Below are positions 24,801-36,600 of a stretch of DNA of 64,000 nt, piece by piece. The notes under the pieces are model-generated. The model saw only the letters and a program-made list of their open reading frames with translations. It ran no database searches and was not told where the DNA came from. The position numbers were made by a program, and so were the translations under genes. Source of the stretch: Sphagnum compactum (Eukaryota > Bryophyta > Sphagnopsida > Sphagnales); assembly GCA_965153455.1 (NCBI GenBank), contig OZ234503.1:12715118-12779117 (forward strand), in the 5' to 3' direction. Position 1 is the first letter of the stretch. Every line of letters starts with the position of its first letter.

Positions 24801-27524
24801 TGCACATATTCATTTTTGGGTGATTTGTTGTGATGTATTCCTAATGCATCAGCATGTAACACTTGAGGTTAAATTGGTTGTATAATTGTGAATATAATGA
24901 TGTTTTGCACAACATGCATTGTCGTTGTTACATTGTCCATGATATGAAACATAATGGATGGTACATGTGAAAACATGTCCCTAACACCCAACCCCCCTTC
25001 TAGTCCAAATGGGCTTTGGCGCATAACACATGTGTTGCTGTCAAATGTGCTAGCCAATTTAAACCAAATTGTGGTTTATGTGAAGATTTGGATGTTAGGT
25101 ATTTTCAACTTAATCCAATCTATGTTTGGATTATTGGTTTTGATTTGGTGCAAATTGTAGATAAACATTTTTTACAATGTCAACCCATGATGTTAGGCCA
25201 TGTGACCATACTATATCGTATTTATGGATTGTTACACCAATTCTTGTGAATTTCACCTCAGCTAGATCTCCATAAATGATGCCAAGATGTAAGCGTTCTT
25301 CGCAAAAAAATATTGGATCTGCACCTCTTTGTTGAATTCTTCCATATCAGAACATTATTGTGCAATTCTTGCAAGTGTTGTTGAAGTTCATTGATTTGCC
25401 TTTACATTCTCAGGTCCTCTTTACCAACTTTCACCAACGATGCATGTGAGATATTATGCACACCACTTGTAAACATGCACAATACCACACAAAAGTTGAA
25501 AGGTGGAATGTTACGATGATGGTAGTTGGGTAATCCTTGAGATCTTATTCTTACAATTTGTAATGTGTTACACTCTTGAACTAGAGCTTTTAGTATCATG
25601 GCAAAAAGAATGTGACACCCCCTCAAGTTGTTAGAAATCACAAGTTGTGAAGTTGGTTGTTGAAGTCAATGTGGCAATCCCCTTCATCTTTTGAAGGATG
25701 CTCACTCCCTCACAAAAACTCGAACCTTATCATGTAATAGCTTGGAAGAATCATGATCTAATGAACTAAACACATTTCAAACCCGTGATTTGATTGTAAG
25801 GAAGAGAACCATCATGTGTTTTGAAAGAATAACCTTGAAAAAAATCGTGACAACAAACTTTTGTTCATTCAAAAAAACATAACATCTTCATAGAACCTTG
25901 AAATTTGACAAACTTATGACCTTTAAAAAACCAACAACCAAATACACAAACATAAGAAAATGAAAGTTTAACCAAATAAATGTCAATCTGCCAGACCTTT
26001 CCGAATAGGTAGTTCCCGAAATTGTCATGTCAACAAACCCCCTCTAGTTTTAGATGTTTTATCTCTTAAATAACAAGTCCAAATGTGTTGAAATTTGGTG
26101 AGCACTTGCCTTAGGTCCCAATCTAATTTTGGTTAAAAATTTAAAAGATTTTTATAACGTAACTAAGAAATGCTACATCCTCAATGACAAGTCTAGAAAT
26201 TAATCATAAGTACCACAACTTCAAGATTACTTATAAATGCCTAAATTTTTTCATTTAACTTCCTCTCTATTTGAATTAGTCCTAATAAAAAAAAAACATT
26301 GCCCTTTTCTCAAGCCATAAGAAAAAAAATACTCAATTCTCTCTCATTTCCCCAAAAAACTTCTTTTGAGAAGCATCTCCTCCATTCTTTCTTGGAAAGT
26401 TCTTCCTTCACCCAAAATAACACAACCTCTTTCCACCAATGAAAATGCTTTCAATTTATTCCTCTAGTCAATGAGGGTTGAGAAAATCTTCAACTTTCAA
26501 TCATGTGAAGATGGGAAGTCATCTTTCATCTTGATGGACTCATTAACTTTGGATCATGTTGAATCCATCCATTCAACTTGATCATCCAATTTTTTCATCA
26601 ATTTCAAGATAACTAATTCCAAGATAATTTACTCATAGTAATAAGTAATCACTTTTGTTCACGTTTTGGGTGGAGTCAAGTCAAGCCTATCATCCAAACT
26701 TCCTCCACCAACTTACATACCATTTACTTACATAACACACTCTATTTACTATTTGCATTGAATTATTTATTTATTTTTTAATGTTTAAACTTGTTTCGAC
26801 AATGAAAGATTGGGTTTAACAATTCTATTTTTCTATAATCCAAACTCACTCTGATTAGGGAGGAAAATTGGTTTTCCCCTTTGTTATTGTTAGGTCCAAG
26901 CCAACTCCATTAGGGGCGGACGTTGACATTTTAATATGGTTAGATCATTCTCAATAACATCTACTCAACATTAGAACAACGTGCCTATAGAATAAATTTT
27001 GAATTTGTTTTAACTTAATAGTTAACTCCAACAAGGCGTCACATGTATTAATTTTTAATTAAATAATTATTTTTTAGTTTTAATAATTATAATATTTAAA
27101 AACCTTCAATTAGTAATCATTAATAGTCAGTTTTTGGATATTTCCAAGTGTAGAAAACTCGTTTTATTTAGTTGTTATTAATGATTAATTAATTTAAAAG
27201 TCTTTTAGAATGCAAGGTCATCATCCTTTTATGTTGCAAAAAAATGGGAAGGGTACAAAAATAAATTAAGTTTTATTGACATGTTGGGAATATAAGTCCA
27301 TGATGAAGAGTTGACATTTCAATATTAAGGTAATCATGTAAAATTAATTTCAAGCATTAAAGATGTACTTGTAAGGTCCAAAATGTTAACTCTAAAACAT
27401 CCCTATTATAACTTCACCTATATTAAGTTTATAACACAATTGAAATCGGACTCAAATAGTAACATTTTCACCTAATTAATGTTTGGCAACCTACAACTTA
27501 ATAAACAACTTAGATGAGAAAAAT
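18895..27524. other. AT-rich gene desert
   Basis: No supported gene. The DNA is low in GC with many A and T runs, for example poly(T) at 23603-23620. 22143-22163 holds GGGCTTAGGGTTTAGGG, a two-unit telomere-like string. 25980-26700 resembles an LTR or leader of a retroelement in style (short GC-richer blocks and pyrimidine-rich text), but no coding motif or terminal pair confirms it. Short open frames at 24331-25641 show no recognised domain. Confidence 0.5.
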
Positions 27525-27869
27525 TCACAATTGTAGGAAATCCAAAATGCCACGAATGGTTCGAATTAGATGTTCAATTTGATGTTCCATGGGGAGGGGG
27601 TTGATTGGCCCTTTGAACCAATGATAATGGCCATCGTCGGAAATCTGAATTCGACAATGAAAATGAACATCATCATCCTCACATTGACATTTTACGAACG
27701 TTCTTAATGTAACTTTATAAGTAGGAACAAACTTTAAATATATTACTAGGGCATGAGGATTAAAAGACAATCGATGATCCCATGTTGAACAGTCAATTCG
27801 GGTGCGCACCACTCTTTTGGCCAGTTTTTCATTGTGCAATTGTTGGGAAACAGCTACATTGAGTGGCAT
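27525..27869 (-). other. Unrecognised 114-codon reading frame in the desert
   Basis: A clean minus-strand frame with balanced composition, unlike the AT-biased text around it. It contains a Cys/His-rich centre (KCQCEDDDVHFHC), an aromatic GHYHWFKGP block and an amphipathic C-terminal end (EHLIRTIRGILDFLQL). I do not recognise a family. It could be part of a transposon protein or an orphan exon; no introns or promoter can be argued. Confidence 0.3.
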
Positions 27870-28439
27870 TTCACTGAGTTATTTGTCATATATTGACGAT
27901 TCTAAAATTTTAACGAAATGGTGGCATCATCTACCATGACTTAATCAACACAATGTTATGAAAAATTAAAGGAAAGCAAATCAATTCAAATACTTGAATT
28001 AATAAAAAGGTTGATCCATTTATTTTGGGATATTAGGTTAACGACAAGCGGCAATAATCTACATGATAAAAACAAACCTATATAAAAATTTTAATGCCCT
28101 GATTTCAACGATTTCATTGACTCATAATCTCAATGATGGATTTAGAAAATATTAAAACAATTCAAAATCGAATAATGGAAAATTATCCCCAAGTTGACCA
28201 TGTACTACAGCACAAAGGTCAGATCATGCAATAAATGATGAGTAGATGGTTTATAGGTAAATAAGTACATGTAGATGAGTTACTCCACAGGTGAACCCAG
28301 GCGGTGGGTCCACCATAGTCAGTAGATAAAGGCAAGAAGGTAGGTAAGTAGGGTGAACAATTATTCACTTCCCTCGTTTCTACCATAGTAGTAGGCTAGT
28401 ATAGGATAGATTAAAAATAAATAGGTGGGAAAGTAAATA

Positions 28440-28575
28440 AGAATTAACTAAGCTAGTTCCATTGTAGCTAGTTCCATTGTAGCTACCTAGTTGTGGGACT
28501 AGAGCTTCAACAAAAAAATGTTTCTCATTCACCCATCGTCATTCATTCATTCATTCATCCATACATTCATCCATT
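28440..28575 (+). repeat. Short tandem duplications and (ATTC)n run
   Basis: An 18-base unit, GCTAGTTCCATTGTA with its next three bases, is repeated about twice near 28453-28488, and an ATTC-type run with variants lies at about 28538-28575. Both are in spacer. Confidence 0.7.
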
Positions 28576-30436
28576 TATCATCCTTTCCAGTATGCTCCTG
28601 GTTCAAATCAAATTATAAGGTTAAGTTCTAAGGTATTCAGACACATTGAGGTTCTAAGGATTTTTTTTGGAACTATCATTAAAACTTAAACTAAAGAACC
28701 GACTTATTTTTGAAATTGAATAAAAAGTGTTGTTGTCCCAATTTTAAAAGGTTCATATTCTTTAAGTACATAATTATGATATTCTTGAAAATAACTATAA
28801 ACTTGGCTTTATATTTTAAACAAGTTAATATTGCATTCGATTGTTTCTACATAATTAATATTACATATTTTGTATTCTAGAGTGTGTGTACTGGTTGAAC
28901 AAATTAATTACACATTTTATTTTAATTTTTGGTGGTTTAGTTGTGTGTAATGAAGATGAAACCACCTTTCCTCTTCTAATAGACTTGATTTGGACTACTT
29001 AGGAAGATAGGAAACCATGGAAGAGAACGAGAATTTGTTAAAAAAAACCAACATCCGCCTCGAATTAATTTAGATCTAAAAGATCGAGGAAGGATATATT
29101 CCGAGCTTACGATGAAAAGAAATTTAGAGCCATTAAGTTTAAAATTCTACTTATGTCACTAAGCACTGATGAACCCTATTTCCACGTTTCATCCCACTCC
29201 ACTAGATAGGATCGATTCAAAATACAAGTTACAATTTCATTTACACAATTAAATCCCATTTTTGATGTCAACCCCCTAATTGGTTTAACTAGAATTGGAG
29301 GTTGGAAAGAAATATCGCACACTTAAAGGCCTATGATGATTTTTGCTTAATTTACCACATTAGATTAATTCTTTCATTGCCCTCTGCCTATGCCTTAAAT
29401 TCTCACTAATGTTCATTGACAACTACAAATTGAAAATTGATTGAGAATTAAGAATTCTAGATTTAAACAATAACACACCATAATAATCCATCACCTCATA
29501 ATACTTCAATCCTGCACACATCACACCTTGTATTCTTCATAACAACCCTCATTAGTATGGGTTGAGAAGTTGAACCCATTCGAATTTTGCAATTGGAAAG
29601 AGTTATTGAGAAAAATTTCTTTAATGACAAATGTTCTTACCAACAATACGTTAAACATATCGAGGAACTCTAGCTTCCTAATATCTTGTAACATCATTAA
29701 CATGTTAGGGACAAAAGTTCAGAACTTATGTTTCTTGGCAAATAAAACCTTACACCTTTGTTTCATAGTTTCAATGTGTTTCGCTCTAAAACGCCTTGCA
29801 TAATCTAATCATTCCAACCGTTCCAATGTATATTTTAAGGATTACGCTCATCAAGCCTTTCATTTATGCTTATACGAAGAGAAGAGATTTCAAATTCAAT
29901 GGGTAAAATGGTATCAATGCCATACATTAAAAAAATGATGTGGCATGGGTTCTAACCTTATAGGTAGTCCTATAGGCCTATAAAACTATTGTCGATTTGG
30001 AGTTTCAATCTTTTTTTGAATTTTGAATTGTCTTGCGCAAAATACGAATTAAGATTTAATTTACTCGTTCTGTTTAGCCATTAGTTTGAGGATGATATGG
30101 AGTGGTTTTGCAATGGTTGATTTGGAAAAGGTTGGCTATGCTCTTGATGACCTCATTCAAAAAATGTTTACTCCTATCATTAATCAAAATTTAGGATAAC
30201 TAAATCGAATTATCACATTATCATATAAAAAGATAGTCGTGGTTTTAGTATCATCAACTTTGATCGCTTTGGTTTTTGTCCATTTTGTGAGGTATTTGGT
30301 GGCCATGTACAACACGAACGGGTTTGGAACCGAAACTATGTATGATTACTACATAGCTATGAAATCTATGTTCTTGGTTGTAAAATTATTCTCTCACCTT
30401 TCAATTGTCTATGCAAGCCTCACCATTCTCCTACCA

Positions 30437-31085
30437 TGAACTAAACACAAACAACACCAAAACCATTCAAAACCAAAAGCCTTTTAAAACCCAAAACTTC
30501 AATTTTAACAAACTTTGTATTCATACAATAAGTTTGTACAAGTGAAGGTGGTTTTAAAAGTCACAAACACCCACTTATATACCAACCAAAAGGAAACTAG
30601 TCAAGAATTTTCCTAAAGTTTATCCATCACATGGTTCCCAATGTGATTCCACAATTAATCATAAGGAAACATAATCACATGGTGCACACGACTTTCACAT
30701 AAATTAATATGTGAAAGTCAATGCACCACGACCAAATTATAGAATCCTACCACTCACCTTACCCCTTTAAATAATTACCTAAGTAATTGTGTAATTACAT
30801 CAAGTTACACATCAAGTTACATCACTCCCAAACTCATTATGGATTCCATCTTCGGAATCACACATCTAAATCTTCTTCAATTTGTCATGATTAATGCGGT
30901 CTGGATATAATGACCAACAACATTTTCAAGCTCATAAGATCCATTATCAGCAAACACTTTCTTGATAACAAAAGGTCCAAACCACTTGGGTAATAATTTC
31001 TTATAAGCCCTGCGATGATGTCGAATGTCAAACATCATGGCAAGGTCACCTTCTTTGAACTCCTTTTTTTTCACCTTCTTGATTA
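30437..31085 (-). mobile_element. 3' end of a second gypsy element: integrase tail, PPT and LTR
   Basis: From about 31080 to 30880 (minus) the text encodes an integrase C-terminal domain of another family (FKEGDLAMMFD, KLLPKWFGPFVIKKVF). It is followed by a purine-rich GAGTTTGGGAG at 30835-30825, which suits a polypurine tract, and a putative 388-bp LTR from 30824 (TGATGTAAC) to 30437 (TTTAGTTCA), with TG and CA ends. The LTR has a TATATAAG box near 30572-30583. The 5' part of the element is missing, so it is truncated; no target duplication can be tested. Confidence 0.65.
30681..30728. repeat. Near-perfect inverted repeat in the LTR
   Basis: Arms GACTTTCACATA (30690-30701) and TATGTGAAAGTC (30708-30719) flank a 6-base loop, and outer arms GGTGCA and TGCACC extend the pairing with small internal mismatches. 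It lies in the putative U3 part of the LTR upstream of its TATA box. Confidence 0.85.
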
Positions 31086-31383
31086 TACCAAGTCGAGACA
31101 GTGTTAGTAATGAACAAGTTTGCATAAGGGATATCATCTTCTAATGGCATCAAATCAAGGTCCTTTGAAATCCTATATAAGTGATTTGTTTCGTGATGTA
31201 TATGATCAGGTTTATATAACATTATGTAATCAAATTTTTCTAAAATAAATATCCAATGAGTTAGCCTACCACTAAGGTCATGTTTGTTTACGAAATACCT
31301 CAAAGCCATGTGATCAACAAAAAACACCATTGGTTCAATAATAAGTAATGTTTAAAAAGTTTAACATTAAAAACCATGGTTAA

Positions 31384-32311
31384 TGACACACCCCTAAATT
31401 CCTTGAAAGACTTAGATGCGAGTTTGAAGGTGAAAATAACGAAAGGAATTAGGGTACGTTCCTTAATTTACACCACTGTAGGGGGTAAGAAAGGCGTGCT
31501 AAAGCTTTAGGATGGGGACTAAGACGAGCACATAAGCGAAAGTTCAAAATAAGATCAACTTGCACAACCAAGAAAAGAGAGTGGTTAATGCAAATTAAAT
31601 GGAAGTGGTGCGAATAATACATTAGGGACAACCTCAAGCACAAGCTTTACACGACTTGCAACCTTTGGGAGGAGACATCACTCCCCTCCCTATAGTATAT
31701 TTTATGCCTCTCAATGAGAATTACATCCAAATGTCACTTTTCCCTAAGACTACTGAATGGGAGTCCCAAAATTAAGGCTTTTGGTGTCTCAAAATTTTGG
31801 CCGCTCATATTTTTTCAAATCAAATTTGTTCTGAGAATGCGAGGGCAATATTTTATAGCCTTTGAAATTTTTTTCCAATGGTGTATAACATGCCCAAATC
31901 GAATCTCATTTGACCCTTGTTTTCCATAAATTTGTGGTAAAGAGTCAAATTATTATCATCGTCATTTGTTTATTTTACTAATTCAACAATTTAACTCCCG
32001 CCCCTTTTGTTGATTATGACTCATGTTAATCAGGTCTAAATGTAAAATGCAAGGGCACTTTGAACATTTATGCTTCAAAATCTTTCCAATAATAATGTCT
32101 TGGGACTCAATTTGCCCTTTCAATTAAAGCTTGAACATTCATAATTCTTGCATGAATGTAACTCACAAAGTGAGAGTGCATTTGGGAGTCATTGGGTTTC
32201 ATCCCTTAAATTCTTCTCCATTTGTGAAAATGTGTTAAACACCAAAACACATTTTCGGCCCGATGGGCTCTTGCACTTCACATTTAGTCACAAAATATTA
32301 GGGTTATAACA
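31384..32311. mobile_element. ~0.93-kb insertion splitting the gypsy RNase H
   Basis: RNase H similarity stops at about 32310 and resumes at about 31385 at the next expected residue, so the 928 bases between are foreign. On the plus strand the insert starts TGACACACCCCTAAATTCC and ends TTAGGGTTATAACA, so it has TG and CA ends with partly inverted CCCTAA/TTAGGG termini, as in many gypsy LTRs. The flanking pentamers (GTTAA and AACAT) do not match, so solo-LTR status is only likely. Confidence 0.55.
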
Positions 32312-33360
32312 AACATTCATGTTTTGTGATGGAATAAATTTTTTTCGCATTAAGGAATTTTTTACTCACAAAGGCTATGGGTGGTCCCCCTTTTTGTCAC
32401 TAATGGGTTGACACAATGCACTCCCTACTATCATCTCTGAAGCGTCGCAATAAACATGTAAAAATAAATCCTAATTAAAAAACATTAAATAAGGATAAAT
32501 TTAAGTTTTATCTTCAAGGTATCAAAGCTCTTTTAAAATTCAAAGGTTTAATTAAATGCAACTCCTTTCTTCGTAAGGTTAGTTGGGGAAATGGTAAATG
32601 ATGTATAATCATGCATGATGTCCATATATCACCCAATGTGATTAAAAATCTTTCGCATCCTATTAACATTGGTCGAGGGTTATAAGTTGATAATGACTTT
32701 TACTTTTTTTTGGGTCAAATTCTTTGCTTTCATTGGATATCACATAACTAAGTAAAAGAGCATGTTGCATTATAAAAGAAACTTTGTATGAATTGAAAAT
32801 TATTCCATACTGATGATATCGATATGATATGGTCATCCTTGCAAGTCTATGTGTTAAAATTATGAATAAATACATACATGCATTTGTCCAAAAGGTCAAT
32901 AAACGCATAATCATTACTTTTTGGATTGCAACTAATGCATTACATCACCTAGAAGGCATCACCATATATATGAATGTGTTTTAAGGTGTGGTAAACACAA
33001 TTTTGTCATAATTTTCAGCATTTACTGAAATTTGGTTATATCTTGAGTAATCATCCATAAAAGTGTATAATTCATGATTTGCCACTTCATCCTATATGGT
33101 ACTAATGAATGGAAGAGGGAAATGATCCTTTTGAGTGTTTTTATTCAATATTCAATAATTGATGCACATTTGAAGTTTCCCAATATTTTTCTTCACTAAA
33201 ACCATAGGGAATACCGAATTAATAATTTCTGCTAGCCTAATGAAACCAGCTTGTAACAATTTTTTTCAATTTTTTAAAACTTAATAATTGTAAGCAAAGG
33301 TTCATTCCACGTTTCTTATGGCAAATAGGCCTAACACCTAGAATAAAGGGATTGGTATGA

Positions 33361-34069
33361 CTTCATAAGGAATTCCTTTAAGATCTTTGTAAGGTTAAGA
33401 TAAACTATCACGATATTCCTTTACGAGGTTTTTGTATTGGATAATCTCTTCATTGGACAATTATGCATTTTAATGTTGAGATCAATATTTTGTTTTTACT
33501 AGCTTATTTTTTATTGCTCAAGACTAGCATGGCCTGATGTAATCGTGCACGATGTTATTGCTTATTTCTTTCCTACCTAAAATGAACTAAAGAATAAAAT
33601 GATTACAATTATAGTTGTATTCATAAAAAACAAAAAAATTATGTAACAAAGTAAAACAAAACGACCATGAGAATAAATCCATAAGGCAAGTGGTTAAAAC
33701 AATATCAAATGTAATTAAATTAATTAACAACACTACATGTTAAAATGGGTAATGAAAACAAAATAAACCTAAAAGGTACATTACTAATATTTCACATCAA
33801 TTATCAAAAAATATAATTCAAATAACAAAAATTTCACCCTTTCATAAATGACTCACTTCTGTCTAAGGTGTGGTGTAGGGATTTTTTCCATAATCATAAG
33901 ACTTCACATCAAAGAAAAAAGTGAGAAGTGAAATGTGAGGTCCCATTATTTATATATTGTTCCATCCTTCTCAATTACATACTTATTAAAGTGACTCACT
34001 TTAATGACCTCAAAAAACCAAAAAAATTTAGAATTCATTAGATTTTATTTTAAAATGAATTTAGTTTTT
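33361..34069. other. AT-rich spacer next to the satellite-like array
   Basis: Nothing recognised. It lies where the gag and protease part of the minus-strand gypsy element would be expected, but no zinc knuckle or protease motif is visible. Confidence 0.4.
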
Positions 34070-36600
34070 CACATGCAACCACAACTTGTTTAGATGCACA
34101 TAAATGCAAGGGAAAATAAAAAAACCTTTCATTGTTTAAGCAAAAAATTAATTTTACAAACAATCACATTTTGTGCACATGTGACTACAACCCACAAAAT
34201 AACCAACAAAAAAGTTCTTGAATTTCTTCTAATAATTGATTTAAGAAAACCCGTGATCAAAATTTTTGCCCAAAAAGTTTTAAAAATAATAAAATTGATT
34301 ATTTTTAATAAATGGACTTAGTTTTTTACAGGTGACCATAATTTTTACACACAATAATACAACCCAAAAAAATAAAATAAATTGATTTAAAAAAATAATT
34401 GAAAATTTTCTTTATTGACGACTACAATTTATGCAGATGCCACCACAATCCAAAGAAAAGCAAAAAAACCTTGAAGTTTTTTTAATAACTAATATTGTTT
34501 TTATAGGCGTGCACTACCTAAGGAAAGCAAAAAAAAGTTTTAAAAAATTGGTTTTTTCTAATAATCGACATTTTAGTTTTTTACAAACGACCACAATTTG
34601 TGCAGACATGACCACAACCCCGAGAAAACCAAAACAAATTTCCAATTCGTTGTTTAATAATTGAAATTTGTTTTACAAACAAACACAATTTGTGCAAACC
34701 TTAACCACAACCAAAAATAAAAAATTGGATTTAAAAAATAACTGAATTTTTTTCACAATCAACCACAACTTGTGTACCCATGATCATAACCCAAAAAAGA
34801 AAACCAAAAAACCATTTTGATTTTAAAAATAATTGAAATTAGTTTTTACATGCAACCATTGTTTATGCACATGATCACAACAAAGAAAAAACTTGAATAG
34901 TTTTTTTGGAAACTAAAATGCTTTTTACATATGACCACAATTTGTAGAAACTGCAACCATAACCCCAAAAAAAACTTCAATTTTTTTAATAACCGAATCT
35001 TTTTTACATGTAGTCAAAATTTGTGGAGACCCAACTACATCCTAAAAAGAATGAAAAAGAAAACTTGAATGCTTTTAAGTAATTGAATTTCTTTTTTCAA
35101 GCAACCATAATTTGTGGGGATTGCCACCACAACCGGGAAAAAAAAATAAAAAAATTCATTTGTATTAATAACTGAAATTTAATTTAATGCAACCCCAATT
35201 TGTGCACACATGACCATAATTGAAAACGAAACAAAACTTCATTTTTTTTAATAATTCAAATTGATTTTACATATGACTATAATTTAGAGCAATCTAGATT
35301 AAAAGGATTGATTTTTTATTAAATTCTTTTAAAAATATAAGTAGACTGTACAACCATATTACAACATAACATTTACAATATTTTCATTCACATAATCTCT
35401 ACATATGAAACCTTACATTTTTTTGAAATAAGATCACACACAAATTTAAAATTAAATCTTTATATGAGAACTACACCCCAAAAAGAAATTCATCACGTAC
35501 ACCTAAAAAATCTCCTTTATTAAGATTATTCACCATAGACCATAAAATTTTCATAATGTATTGACAATTATCTTCACATTATATTTATTTTTTCAAAACT
35601 TCTTTCTCACATATGGTATTTCTACAAGTTTTGATAATAATGAACAACATCAAATTATTTATTTCAAAATATGAACTTAAAACTACAATCAATACCCATA
35701 ATGTATACCTGAAAAAACGAAGTGAATGAATAATTAATCACATTCATTTAAATTTATTCCAAATTTATTATCCCTTGATATCAAGCCAAGCATCACATGA
35801 TATTTCTAATTTTTTGAATCATTCTACATATACAACTTACTTATTTGAAATATAAATTTGATCAGTTGTACATATTTCATTTTCGATTATTAGTAATCCA
35901 AAATAATTATCTAAATTAATCATAAATCAAACTTTATGCTTTTAATCAAAAGATTTTCATTGTAGGTCGCATGAAGTTTAATATTTTAATTTTCATGTTT
36001 ATCGATATTATTACCCCAAGTAATAATAATTTTTTTACAATTATAACTTTTAATAATTAATTTTTATTACATGACCACAATTTGTGAACATTGAATCACA
36101 ACCCGAAAACCAAAAAAACAAAAAAAAGGTTGAATATTATTTACTGAATTATTTTTAAAAGCAACCACAATTTGTGAAGACCACAACCACAACCTAAAAA
36201 AAACCTGTTTTCTTAATGACTAAATTATTTTTTTATAGACAACCACAACTATTGAAGACCGCAACCACAACCCAAAAAGAAACAAACCAATTTTATTTTT
36301 ATTTTTTTTTGTAATAACTAAATTTTTTATAGGCAACCATAACCCAAAAAGAAACAAACAAAAAAAAACTTTATTTTTTGTAATAACTAAATTTTTTTAT
36401 AGGCAACCACAACCCAAAAAGAAACAAACAAAAAAAAAAACTTTCTTTTTTGTAATAACTAATTTTATTTTTTAGGCAACCACAACCCCAAACGAAACCA
36501 AAGAAAAAAAGGATTTTTTTTTTAATACCTCAACTCTTTTGCATGAGACTACAATTTATGAACACACGAACACAAACCAAAAAAAACCAAAAAAAAAAAA
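34070..36600 (+). repeat. Degenerate ~85-bp satellite-like array (two blocks)
   Basis: A unit containing ACCACAATTTGTGCACA, then a second CCACAACCC, an A-rich stretch and a T-rich stretch recurs every 80-95 bases from about 34070 to 35300 and from about 36060 to 36600, with about 750 bases of non-matching AT-rich DNA between. The last copies (36331, 36401, 36474) are 70-73 bases apart and nearly identical, so amplification there is younger. Not coding. Confidence 0.8.

Larger units (their letters stand above)
29521..33360 (-). mobile_element. Decayed Ty3/gypsy pol region (RT, RNase H, integrase) with two later insertions
   Basis: On the minus strand the order is: RT start (AGFIRLAEI and VLVKKNIGKLQMCINY, about 33245-33150), RT palm (FPLPFI, YTFMDDYSRYNQI, about 33120-32990), a later RT block (SNESKEFDPKK, about 32740-32700), RNase H in two halves (FVSKKFLNAKKIYSITKHE, about 32370-32310, and FFVDHMALRYFVNKHDLSGR, about 31325-31260), then the integrase core (about 30420-29870, including TTPYHPQTNG near 30085) and its C-terminal tail ending EEYKV at 29524. 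Many stops and frameshifts show it is long dead. RNase H is split by a ~0.9-kb insertion (31384-32311), and RNase H and integrase are separated by a fragment of a second element (30437-31085). Gag and protease were not found upstream; a tandem array lies beyond. Confidence 0.85.

Noticed and set aside
25980-26700. Possible retroelement LTR and leader
   Set aside because: The style is suggestive, but I could not find paired TG/CA ends, a target duplication or a primer-binding site.
34070-36600. Regular repeats considered as a CRISPR array
   Set aside because: Units are head-to-tail and degenerate with no unique spacers, and the genome is a plant nuclear one; this is satellite-like DNA.
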